Assembly (NCBI GenBank): GCA_025938035.1
Contig: JAICQE010000008.1
Location: 1-49,368 of the forward strand
Reading direction: 5' to 3'
From: Vicinamibacteria bacterium
GTDB taxonomy: Bacteria > Acidobacteriota > Vicinamibacteria > Vicinamibacterales > UBA2999
DNA length: 49,368 nucleotides
Shown: in pieces, positions 8,497-16,262 of the stretch
Layout of the letters: each line of letters opens with the position of its first letter
Numbering within the stretch: position 1 is the first letter of the stretch
Notes under the pieces: model-generated
Seen by the model: only the letters and a program-made list of their open reading frames with translations
Told to the model about the DNA's origin: nothing
Database searches by the model: none
Translations under genes and position numbers: made by a program

Positions 8497-10158
8497 CTAC
8501 TTCTCCGGCTGCTCGGCCGGTTCGTTGAAACCGAACGCCTTGGTAAACGTACCGCGGACATCCCAATCGAAGGAAAACGAGATGAACCACGTTGCTTCGA
8601 TGTTCTGACGGTCCGTGACCAACGGATTCGGATCGGACGCTTTCATCACCAGAATGCCGCTGGCGAGCCGGATCGCATCCGTCATGCGAAACCCGCCGCC
8701 GAGCAGAAGATATTGGCTGTTGAACAGGGGCGCCCGGCGGTTCGCCTCCGTGATGTCGCTGTTCCCGAAGGTGATGCCGATCATCGCCGACGCCCGGCGG
8801 GTGAACGTCTGACCGAAGCCGCCGAGCGATGACAGCGGCGCCGCCTTGTTGACGGGGCGGAAATAGATATTGGTGCCGAGGTACGGAAAGATCTCGTCAA
8901 TGACCGGCGCGTAAGCAAGGCCCAAATCGGCGCTGATGTACCAGCTGTGTCGTGTGCTGAAATTCCCGACCGTGCTCGCCAGTATCCTTACGTCCATCAG
9001 AAGCCGCAGCGTGAGGTCGTCGACTGCCTTTGCGAGCGCCGCTGTCCGTTGGGAGAGCACGCCGACTATCGTCGCCAATGCGCTCCTCATGACCCCCAAC
9101 AGCCCCTGCGTATTTGCGAGACTCTTGCGGAGGGCATCGCGCGTCTGGCCTCCCCCAGGGTCGGCGGATTTGAGCTGCGCCGGGGTGAGGCCCGCGAGCC
9201 AGGTATCGAGAAGTGCAAGACTGGACTCGGTTCGCGACAGACGCTGAATGCGGCTATCGATTGCGGTCGGGTCCCAGGTTGCGTCGACCGCGTCCCTCAC
9301 GTCTTCTTCCAGGCCCGGCAGTGCCGTGCCGCCGAAGGCGAAGTCGCGCAGGCTGGTCAGCGCGGCGCGCGCCTCGCGGTCAGCCGAGGACGCAGCCGCT
9401 CCGGCACCGGCTGCGGCGATGAGCCGGTCGTAGTCCACCCGCGGGATCGAACCAGCCTCCTTGCGCGCGGCGGCGAGGAAATTGCGGAAGGTTTGTATCT
9501 GATTCGCACGGTTTTCCTGAAGGCTCAGCAGCGGCTGCAGGAACCCGTCGATGAATGCGTCACGCGCGCGGGCGGGATCCATCTCGCGGCTGAAGATTGA
9601 GGTGGATGGCACATCCACTGCCGCGCCTCCAGACGCGCGTTCAATCGCGTCGATGAGCGCCAGCCGCAGGCGAGTCGCCATCCCCAGATCGAACCGCTCC
9701 GGATTGGTCACCGGGCGCATCGCCAGATCGATCGCCGTGAGCGCAACCGCCCGGAATGCGGCAAGCTCCCGCGGCTGCGGATTGCGATACGGCGGTCCAT
9801 AGCTGAAATTGATGCAGTAATAGCGATTGGCCTGCAGCCTCGGCAGCGTCAGCTGGAATGTGGTAGCCATGCTGCCCTGCTGACGCCGCCACGTGCCACC
9901 CCGCCGCCAGACGAGCGACGTGTCTTCGCAATCGAGCAGAGCCTCGGGCTCATTCGGCAGGAGTGCGTAGCTGGCGCTGACGACTTCGACCGTCGTTGCG
10001 ATCGTGCCTTCGACGAGTATCGGCACGTCGAACGGAAGCCGCGTCCCGAACACGCCAGATTCCAGCGTGACCGTGACCTTTTCCATCTCCTGACCGAACG
10101 CGCGCGTGGCGCAGGTACACACAAGCGCTGCGATCAGCGCAATTCGTATGGACGTCAT
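8497..10158 (-). CDS. Large outer-membrane protein: helical domain plus C-terminal barrel
   Basis: 553 residues from the ATG at 10158, which gives a clean signal peptide (IRIALIAALVCTCATRAFGQ); the frame continues to 10284. Residues 25-150 are beta-rich with two Cys (DCEDTSLVW, YYCINFSYG). Residues about 170-400 are strongly helical, possibly coiled coil (SLQENRANQIQTFRNFLAAA, LSRTESSLALLDTWLAGL). From about 410 the pattern becomes barrel-like: WYISADLGLAYAPVIDEIFP, LGTNIYFRPVN, SAMIGITFGNS, QYLLLGGGFRM, TWFISFSFDWDVRG. No family name is recognised. First gene of the three-gene unit; it may be the membrane platform for the Ig-repeat lipoprotein. Confidence 0.65.
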   Translation of the reverse strand: MTSIRIALIAALVCTCATRAFGQEMEKVTVTLESGVFGTRLPFDVPILVEGTIATTVEVVSASYALLPNEPEALLDCEDTSLVWRRGGTWRRQQGSMATTFQLTLPRLQANRYYCINFSYGPPYRNPQPRELAAFRAVALTAIDLAMRPVTNPERFDLGMATRLRLALIDAIERASGGAAVDVPSTSIFSREMDPARARDAFIDGFLQPLLSLQENRANQIQTFRNFLAAARKEAGSIPRVDYDRLIAAAGAGAAASSADREARAALTSLRDFAFGGTALPGLEEDVRDAVDATWDPTAIDSRIQRLSRTESSLALLDTWLAGLTPAQLKSADPGGGQTRDALRKSLANTQGLLGVMRSALATIVGVLSQRTAALAKAVDDLTLRLLMDVRILASTVGNFSTRHSWYISADLGLAYAPVIDEIFPYLGTNIYFRPVNKAAPLSSLGGFGQTFTRRASAMIGITFGNSDITEANRRAPLFNSQYLLLGGGFRMTDAIRLASGILVMKASDPNPLVTDRQNIEATWFISFSFDWDVRGTFTKAFGFNEPAEQPEK

Positions 10159-10364
10159 ATCTGGTCTGAGCCGCCGCGAAGTATATGCGACGACGGTGTT
10201 CGCTGGCGCGACAAGATCAACTGGCGAGGATGTGTGTCGCTCAATGTCTAGAAAGGACCATAGAGTCCGTTCGCCACGTCGCATGTTGCGTGGAAAATGG
10301 CACTATCGTGCCACGTACGCCGCGGACAGCTGCGAACTGAAAGGTTCGTAACGCCGGTAGGGGG

Positions 10365-11624
10365 CTATGCCGTCGTGGACGACGAGACCGGCTCGGGATC
10401 AAGCCGTGGGTTCAGCGGGATCCTGACCGTCACCCGTGTACCCCCGCCGCCAGGTGCGGCGTCGATCGCCAGTTGACCGTTCACGATGGCCACGCGCTCG
10501 CGCATGCTGATGAGTCCGAGCCCCGCATGGTGGACGTGCGCCGGGTCGAAGCCGACCCCCGAGTCGGCAATCTCCAGCGTGATCTCGCGCTCATCGCACT
10601 GGACCGTCACCTGCGCCGAGTGGGCCTGGCTGTGACGGACGACGTTGTGCAGCGCCTCCTGCACGATCCGGAAGAGACACAGCGACACCGCGGGATCCAC
10701 CGCCGGCATCTCGCCATGGCTGAACACCACGTGCACGTTGCGCCACGACGAGGTGTCCTCGCACAACGCCCGGAGCGAGGTGACCAGGCCAAGCGACCGC
10801 AGCCGTGACGGATGGAGCTCGTACGAGAGATCGTGTACGTCTCCGGCGATCTCGCCTACTTGTGATGAGAGCCGACGCAGCCGCGTGCGCAGCGCGTCCG
10901 CGTCGGGCTCGACCGAGCCCGCGTCGAGCTCCACGTTCAGCAGCGCCAGGCGTTGACTGATGTCGTCGTGCAGCTCGCGGGCGATCCGCTGCCACTCGTC
11001 CTCCTGGCGCGACAGCAGGCGCCGCGCCAGATCGCGGTTGATCTCCGACGCACGCTTCGATTCGGTGACGTCCCGGACGATGCTCAGCAGGCGATTGTCG
11101 TCCACACGCACGATCCGCGCCTCATAGAAGCGTGGTTCGTCCATCGGCAGCTCGTACTCGACGACGACGATGGCATCGCTCGCCCAGGCGCGCTCGAGCG
11201 CGTCCATCATCGTCGCGGCACACGGCGGCGGAAAGATCTCCGTGACAGTTCTGCCGAGGAACATCCCAGGCGGCGCGAACAGGAGACGGTCGTCGCGGGC
11301 GTGATAGTCGAGATATGTGCCATCGCGCCCCAGCACGAACATGAGGTCAGGAATGGCCCTGAGCAAGGCGTCGCTCCGCGCCTGGGCATTGACGACGGCC
11401 ATCCGCAGCTCAGCGGCCTGGGCGTCCTGCGCCTCGCGCGAACGGGCGTGGGCCCGCTCCAGCTCGCCCACCAGGGCATTGATGCCATGGGCAATCGCGT
11501 CGAGTGCGTCGTGGCGCGGCGACACCGGCAGGCGCAAGTCGACCTGGCCCGACGCCAGGCGCTCGAGCGTCTGCAGCAACGCGGTCACGCGGTCAGGGTC
11601 GAACGAGATCGATTCCACCGTCAT
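10365..11624 (-). CDS. PAS-containing histidine kinase, NarL/DesK type (HisKA_3)
   Basis: 419 residues, no transmembrane segment, hence a cytoplasmic sensor. Residues 10-60 resemble a HAMP-like helix pair, about 85-190 form a PAS domain (IPDLMFVLGRDGTYLDY, ending VRDVTESKRA), and the dimerisation box contains the phospho-acceptor His219 (RIARELHDDISQRLALLN). The HATPase domain follows with RIVQEALHNVVRHSQA (N box), ADSGVGFD (G1) and GLGLISMRERV (G2). It starts three bases after the stop of the REC-MEDS gene, so the two form a cognate pair. The C-terminal SSSTTA is encoded by bases whose antisense nearly duplicates the end of the 79-residue gene at 7029-7057. Confidence 0.92.
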   Translation of the reverse strand: MTVESISFDPDRVTALLQTLERLASGQVDLRLPVSPRHDALDAIAHGINALVGELERAHARSREAQDAQAAELRMAVVNAQARSDALLRAIPDLMFVLGRDGTYLDYHARDDRLLFAPPGMFLGRTVTEIFPPPCAATMMDALERAWASDAIVVVEYELPMDEPRFYEARIVRVDDNRLLSIVRDVTESKRASEINRDLARRLLSRQEDEWQRIARELHDDISQRLALLNVELDAGSVEPDADALRTRLRRLSSQVGEIAGDVHDLSYELHPSRLRSLGLVTSLRALCEDTSSWRNVHVVFSHGEMPAVDPAVSLCLFRIVQEALHNVVRHSQAHSAQVTVQCDEREITLEIADSGVGFDPAHVHHAGLGLISMRERVAIVNGQLAIDAAPGGGGTRVTVRIPLNPRLDPEPVSSSTTA

Positions 11625-11627
11625 CCG

Positions 11628-12614
11628 TCAGACGTCGCTCGCATGACCCAGCACCATGTGCTCGGCGCAGACAGTTGGCCACAGGCCGGGCACGTCGTCA
11701 TGAAAGCACGTGGTTTCGTAGCCACAGATCGTCAAAAACGGCAACTCGCCGGTCAGCGTGTTCCACGTGCGTTCGACGGCGAGCATCGCCTCGGTGTTCC
11801 CTTGCTCACGCAGCGCCACGACCAGGGTGCCGAAGAGGGTCAGACGCGGGGTCTCGCCGTCGGCACACGTGGCGCGATAGTCGTCCAGCTCCCCGATAAA
11901 CTCCGCCAGAACACCCGCGTCGGCACGCCCGTTCCGCATGATTCTGTGCAGCCCCTCTGACGCGTCGAACACCCGGTAGCGCGGGTGCCGCGACGTATCC
12001 CAGCCGCGCGCACGAAGGCGCTCGTTCAGGGCGTCGCGAACCGGCGGCGTGACGATGGCGCAGGTCGCATCCCCACGGCGGAGCGCGTGGTGGAAGAAGT
12101 TGGCGAGGCCGTCGAGAAACGGCTTCGACCCCGTATGGAGAAGCATTGCGTGCATGCCGCCGGTCGCCAAGCCCGACAACGATTCGAGCGACGGCACGAA
12201 GAGCCGGCCGAGGAGTGCCTGTTCCAGGGCCGTCGACAGATCGCGCGCCGCGCGCGACTTCTGCACGTAGCCCTTTCCTCCGCGACGGAAGGCCGCGAGG
12301 ACGGTGTCGTCGGACTGGTGCACACTCAGAAAAACGACCGGTGCCGCCGGTGTGCTGCCCTGCTGCATCGCCTCTAGCGTCTGAAAGCCGTCGAGTCCCG
12401 GCATGTCGACGTCGAGCACGATGACATCGGGTTGCAGGGCCGGCGCGGCGTCGACGGCCTGCCGGCCATCGGTCATCGTCCCCACCACGGTGAAGTCGTC
12501 GGACAGCATCGCCGCCACGGCATCGAGAAGCTGACGATGGTCATCGACGAGCAGGACTCTGGGCTTTGGTGCGGACCTTGTCGTTCGATAGAATCGGCGA
12601 CCGGAAATGGCCAC
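11628..12614 (-). CDS. Response regulator with REC and MEDS domains
   Basis: 328 residues; the start is a GTG at 12614 with AGG upstream. Residues 18-130 are a receiver domain: acidic pair Asp24/Asp25 (LLVDDH), phospho-acceptor Asp68 (VIVLDVDMPG), and the conserved Lys119 (GYVQKS). From about 150 the sequence matches the MEDS (DcmR-type) sensory domain: HAMLLHTGSKPFLDGLANFF, GDATCAIVTPPVRDALNERL, ending with PFLTICGYETTCF. MEDS is normally a sensor of methanogen and methylotroph regulators, so here it sits in the output position. There is no DNA-binding domain. Output may be protein binding to another regulator. Confidence 0.85.
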   Translation of the reverse strand: MAISGRRFYRTTRSAPKPRVLLVDDHRQLLDAVAAMLSDDFTVVGTMTDGRQAVDAAPALQPDVIVLDVDMPGLDGFQTLEAMQQGSTPAAPVVFLSVHQSDDTVLAAFRRGGKGYVQKSRAARDLSTALEQALLGRLFVPSLESLSGLATGGMHAMLLHTGSKPFLDGLANFFHHALRRGDATCAIVTPPVRDALNERLRARGWDTSRHPRYRVFDASEGLHRIMRNGRADAGVLAEFIGELDDYRATCADGETPRLTLFGTLVVALREQGNTEAMLAVERTWNTLTGELPFLTICGYETTCFHDDVPGLWPTVCAEHMVLGHASDV

Positions 12615-12674
12615 GGAGCCTGCAATCGTACTCGATCTCGCGAGCCAGCCACCTCGGCTCGATCAGAATCTCGC

Positions 12675-13091
12675 ATGGTATCGACGCATACTCATGAAAT
12701 CTCGACCGCAGGCCAGGGCGACGCGCACGATCTCACGGCGATCGTGGCGAAGGCGGTCGCAGGCTCGAATCTGACCACAGGCGTCGCTACCGTCTTTGTC
12801 GTCGGTTCAACGGCGGGAGTGACGACACTCGAGTTCGAATCAGGCGTGGTACAGGATCTCGACCGCGCGCTGCAGCGGCTCGCGCCGCGCGAAGGTGACT
12901 ATCAGCATCACCTGCGATGGGGAGACGATAACGGCTCCAGCCACGTCCGTGCCGCGCTGGTCGGTCCGTCCGTCACCGTTCCCTTCGTCGGCACGAAGCT
13001 GATGCTCGGCACGTGGCAACAAATCGTGCTCGTGGAGCTCGACACTCAGCCGCGCCGGAGGCAGATCGTCATCCAGCTCCTCGGCGAGTAA
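12675..13091 (+). CDS. YjbQ/UPF0047 family protein
   Basis: 138 residues from the ATG at 12675, the usual size of the family; the open frame upstream is antisense to the REC-MEDS gene. Recognised by DLTAIVAKAVAGSNLTTGVA, VVGSTAGVTTLEFE, the HHLRWGDDNGSSHVRAALVG block with the conserved His/Asp/His set, and GTWQQIVLVELDTQPRRRQI. Members form a trimeric beta-fold; E. coli YjbQ has a weak secondary thiamine-phosphate synthase activity, but the physiological role is uncertain. Divergent from the response regulator with a 60-base gap. Confidence 0.93.
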   Translation: MVSTHTHEISTAGQGDAHDLTAIVAKAVAGSNLTTGVATVFVVGSTAGVTTLEFESGVVQDLDRALQRLAPREGDYQHHLRWGDDNGSSHVRAALVGPSVTVPFVGTKLMLGTWQQIVLVELDTQPRRRQIVIQLLGE

Positions 13092-13109
13092 TGGCCACGC
13101 GCCGTTAGC

Positions 13110-13115
13110 TATAAT
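13110..13115 (+). promoter_or_regulatory. Possible -10 box
   Basis: A perfect TATAAT lies 43 bases before the ATG at 13159 of the secreted-protein gene. No good -35 hexamer is visible at the expected distance, so this rests on the -10 box alone. Confidence 0.4.
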
Positions 13116-13158
13116 CGCGGCCTCTCGTCCGGCACGGTCAGCAGCTGAGGAGGAAACC

Positions 13159-13875
13159 ATGCGGTGGATTCCATTGGCGGTGGTGATCCTGTCCCTCCCG
13201 GAGCCAGCCTTCGCGCAGGAGTGGGCGCGCTTCGTCAGCACTGACGACGGCTTCAGCGCGAACTATCCCGGTCAACCCGCACTCGCCGTCACGACATATC
13301 CGACGGAATACGGCCAGACGCTGCCGGCGCGCGTCTACCGCGCGATCGATGCGTTCGGCCGCTACTCCACGACCGTCGTCGACTATCGCGGCCTCGAGAA
13401 GCTGCACACCGCTCGAGTGGCGAAGTGCCTGGCGGCAAAGGGGGCGAATCAACAGGACGGCGACACGTGCCAGAACGACTTCCGTCTGGATATCGCCGGC
13501 GCGACCGACCATGCGGTGTGGAACTACATCAAGCGCGACGGCGTGAAGATGACGCACTACATGTACTACTTCATCGAGCTCGTCTCCGGGCGCCTGCTCC
13601 AGATGACGAACGCCGATCGATCGCGCACCTACGCGGCGATCCATCAGCACGCCGGCCGTCTCTACATTCACGAAGCCACCGTCGGTTCCGGAACGCCGGA
13701 GCCGATCCTGTTCATGCAGTCGCTGGCGTGGGCCGACGAGAAGGGGCTCGCCATCCGCTATCGGACCATCTACACCGAAGGCTACGGGGACTGGGCGTTT
13801 CCGCGCGAGCGTCCGCCGTTTACGCTGCGGGACCTCACCACATCGATCGACGGCGTCGTTCGACCGCCGCGATAA
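13159..13875 (+). CDS. Secreted protein of unknown function
   Basis: 238 residues with a strong ribosome site (GAGGAGGAAACC before the ATG) and a signal peptide (IPLAVVILSLPEPAFAQ). The start of the mature part, WARFVSTDDGFSANYPGQP, resembles the opening of bacterial proteins whose domain begins with F-x-V-x-F-P-x-P (PsbP/DUF1795-like folds). Two Cys (VAKCLAAKG and GDTCQNDF) could form a disulfide. YGDWAFPRERPPF near the end is distinctive. I cannot name the family. The DUF6152 gene follows after ten bases, so the two are probably co-transcribed. Confidence 0.7.
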   Translation: MRWIPLAVVILSLPEPAFAQEWARFVSTDDGFSANYPGQPALAVTTYPTEYGQTLPARVYRAIDAFGRYSTTVVDYRGLEKLHTARVAKCLAAKGANQQDGDTCQNDFRLDIAGATDHAVWNYIKRDGVKMTHYMYYFIELVSGRLLQMTNADRSRTYAAIHQHAGRLYIHEATVGSGTPEPILFMQSLAWADEKGLAIRYRTIYTEGYGDWAFPRERPPFTLRDLTTSIDGVVRPPR

Positions 13876-13885
13876 GGAGACAGCC

Positions 13886-14278
13886 ATGGTGTTCAAGGCC
13901 CTCGGCACCGTCCTCGTCTGTGCGATTTGCCTGACCGCCTCTCCCGCGGCCCATCACTCGCATGGCAATTACGACATCACCCGGTGGACCACGATGGAAG
14001 GCGTCGTGAAACTGATCGTCCTGATCTCCCCGCACTCGATCGTCCACCTCGACGTCAAGAACGCGAAGGGCGAGACGAGGACCTGGGCCCTCGAGGCGAC
14101 CAACCCGCAGACCATCTACTTGAAGGGCGTCAAGAAAGAGGATGTGCGCGTCGGCGACCCGATCAAGGTTCGCTGCCATCCGCTCAGGGACGGCAGCGCC
14201 GGCTGCCTCCTCGGGTTCGTGACGCCGATGCATGGCGACAAGGCGAGAGGCCATGGGGTCGAGCTGGAGTGGGACTAG
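13886..14278 (+). CDS. DUF6152 family secreted protein
   Basis: 130 residues, preceded by AAGGAGACAGCC, with a signal peptide ending SPAAHHSHG. The mature N-terminus HHSHGNYD followed by EGVVKLIVLISPHSIVHLDV, TWALEATNPQTIY and VRVGDPIKVRCHPLRDG is the DUF6152 pattern: HHS motif, a beta-barrel of OB-like type, and a GD-x-[IV] turn. Compared with the other three copies in the window (27008-27412, 34255-35301 and 42285-43397) this one lacks the NPH of the usual W-x-NPH motif (SPH here). Function is unknown for the family. It converges with the MBL-fold gene, only four bases between the two stops. Confidence 0.85.
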   Translation: MVFKALGTVLVCAICLTASPAAHHSHGNYDITRWTTMEGVVKLIVLISPHSIVHLDVKNAKGETRTWALEATNPQTIYLKGVKKEDVRVGDPIKVRCHPLRDGSAGCLLGFVTPMHGDKARGHGVELEWD

Positions 14279-14282
14279 TCGG

Positions 14283-15323
14283 TCAGCGGGTCCCCGCCGC
14301 CGGCGCAGGCCGCGTCCCGCTGATCGTCGCGTGGACCGCGGCGATGTGTGCCTCGCGGATCGTGTCCCAGCGCTCGAATCCCTTGTAGGCGTCGAGCGTC
14401 AGCGTCTTCTGGATGTCCGACAGGCTGCGGCCCGCGGCGACACCGGCTGCCACGCCCTTCGAGATGTCGAGCAGATACTGCAGCGACTGCATCGCGTCCT
14501 TCTTCGTACCTGACAGGGCATGTCCCGTGAGCGCGTGCTCGTAGTCGAGGGCGTTGATGGTCGTCAGCGCGTCGATCCACGACCCCACAGTCGGGGCAAG
14601 CCCGCCGGGGAGCCGCTTCACCTGCAGGATGTCCGCACTGAACACCGCGCGCTCGTCCGGGAAATGCAGCACTGAACTGTCGTCCGCGTGCGCCACGCCC
14701 AGATACGTCATCGTCACGCGCTTTCCGCCCAGCGTCACGGTGTGGCGATCGGTGTAGGTGATCGCCGGGGCATGCACATCGCTCACCGATCCGCGCGCGA
14801 TCTCGGCTCCGCTGAGCACGTCATCGCGGTTGTAATCGAACATGGCGAAGCGCTCGCTGTACGCGCCCGCCGCCTCGCTGCGCTCGACCAGTCCGTTCTT
14901 GTTCGCGTCGATCTTCACAGCGTCGGCGGGCAGCGGCGGGTTGCCCGCCGGCGGCGCGAGCGCCGTCAGCATGTTGCGGTGACCGACGAACTCCGCGGTG
15001 TCGGCGAATACGACGCCGCCGGAGGCGTGGTCCCAGTCGCGATGCGTGTACAACACGTACCGGACGGGCACCTTGAAGCGTGTCGCATACTCCGCCTTCA
15101 GCCAGCGCGCGAAGTCGCGGTTGATTGGGTCGCTCATGATGATGCCCTCGGGCGTCACGAGGAACACGGTGTAGTGGTTGTTGTTCTGCGCCCGATACAG
15201 CTGCCCGGTGACGTTGACGATGCCGCGCTGCGGCGGCTGCGCGGCAGCCGGAGGCTGCTGGGCCGACGTGCCCGTGGTGAGGACGAGCGTGCAGACGATG
15301 AGGACGGAGGTGATCAGTCGCAT
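14283..15323 (-). CDS. MBL-fold hydrolase with an inserted EF-hand pair
   Basis: 346 residues with a signal peptide (LITSVLIVCTLVLTTGTSAQ). The metallo-beta-lactamase fold is shown by NNNHYTVFLVTPEGIIMSDP and the metal motif THRDWDHASGG; the usual H-x-H-x-D-H is H94-R-D96-W-D98-H99, so the second His is Asp. Residues 139-150 (DANKNGLVERSE) and 163-174 (DYNRDDVLSGAE) are two canonical EF-hand loops lying between the metal motif and the later strands (TVTLGGKRVTMTYLGVAHAD). Substrate unknown. It is the last gene of a minus-strand unit with the class B3 enzyme (23-base gap) and the amidohydrolase. Confidence 0.85.
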   Translation of the reverse strand: MRLITSVLIVCTLVLTTGTSAQQPPAAAQPPQRGIVNVTGQLYRAQNNNHYTVFLVTPEGIIMSDPINRDFARWLKAEYATRFKVPVRYVLYTHRDWDHASGGVVFADTAEFVGHRNMLTALAPPAGNPPLPADAVKIDANKNGLVERSEAAGAYSERFAMFDYNRDDVLSGAEIARGSVSDVHAPAITYTDRHTVTLGGKRVTMTYLGVAHADDSSVLHFPDERAVFSADILQVKRLPGGLAPTVGSWIDALTTINALDYEHALTGHALSGTKKDAMQSLQYLLDISKGVAAGVAAGRSLSDIQKTLTLDAYKGFERWDTIREAHIAAVHATISGTRPAPAAGTR

Positions 15324-15346
15324 CGGCGTTCTCCCGCTGTGTCAGG

Positions 15347-16213
15347 TCAAGGGGTCGGCCGAGTCTTTTTCTGCTCGGCGAGCGTTGTGTGGTAGCTCTT
15401 CTCCATAGTGTCGACCCACGCTGTGTAGCCCGACGGATCGATGTAGGGGTTGGTCGCGCTCCCCAGTCTCTTGTGCTTGCCGGCCAGATCAAAGAACCAG
15501 CTGTGCGCGCCGAGGAAGATGTCAACCGGCAGTGACTTGAACGTATTGATACTCCGGGCGAAATCCTCGGCGATTTCAGGATAGTTCTTGTTGTTGACCA
15601 GCTGTGCGTTCCCCTGCAGACCGGCGCACGCGATGAGGACGTTGTAGGTCCTGCCGCCGTCCGCAATCCTCGCCGTCCAGGTCGTGCAGCCCCGCGTGTG
15701 GCCGGGCGTCAGGTGGGCCGTGAGCGTGGTGCCGCCGATTGACACCTGCTCACCGTCCTTGAGGACCCGGTCAGCGGAGTACGTCTTGCCGCTCGGCGCC
15801 TTCGTCGCCTTGAGCGCAGGAATGTCCTGCTCCATGGCCATCACCGTTGCACCGCCCGTGAGCTCCTTCAGCATCGCATCGGCCTGCTGGTGATCCGGAT
15901 GCGCGTGGCTGCCGAGAATGATCTTGATGTCGTTGAGCGTGAAGCCAAGCTTCTGGACCGATGCGCGCAGCAGCGGCACGGTGTCCTCGTAATTCGTGTT
16001 GATCAGGATGTGACCTTGCGGCGTGGTGAAGAGATACGAGTTCAGCGTTGCGGTCCCGACATAGTGGAGGTTCCCGATGATCGTGTGCGCGGGGAACGCG
16101 ACTTTGTCCTGCGTCCGATCCTGCTGCGTCTGCGCACGGACAAGCGCCGATGCTGTCCCAACGGCGACAAGCAGCACCACCGCGCAGCGTGTGTTCGAAG
16201 TCACGAGTCGCAT
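15347..16213 (-). CDS. Subclass B3 metallo-beta-lactamase-like protein
   Basis: 288 residues from the ATG at 16213, which gives a signal peptide (CAVVLLVAVGTASALVRAQ); the frame extends to 16297. The B3 layout is clear: NLHYVGTATLNSYLFTTPQG, INTNYEDTVPLLRASVQKLG, then GSHAHPDH with zinc ligands His103, His105, Asp107 and His108, later LTPGHTRG (His172) and GAHSWFFDL (His237). In well-known B3 enzymes the motif continues AGG; here it reads DHQQADAML, typical of an environmental branch. Periplasmic beta-lactam hydrolysis is plausible, but other substrates are possible. Placed between an amidohydrolase gene (49-base gap) and another MBL-fold gene. Confidence 0.85.
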   Translation of the reverse strand: MRLVTSNTRCAVVLLVAVGTASALVRAQTQQDRTQDKVAFPAHTIIGNLHYVGTATLNSYLFTTPQGHILINTNYEDTVPLLRASVQKLGFTLNDIKIILGSHAHPDHQQADAMLKELTGGATVMAMEQDIPALKATKAPSGKTYSADRVLKDGEQVSIGGTTLTAHLTPGHTRGCTTWTARIADGGRTYNVLIACAGLQGNAQLVNNKNYPEIAEDFARSINTFKSLPVDIFLGAHSWFFDLAGKHKRLGSATNPYIDPSGYTAWVDTMEKSYHTTLAEQKKTRPTP

Positions 16214-16262
16214 GACATGTGTCCCTACCTTGGCCACGAATTGTTGATCATCAGGGCCTCGG

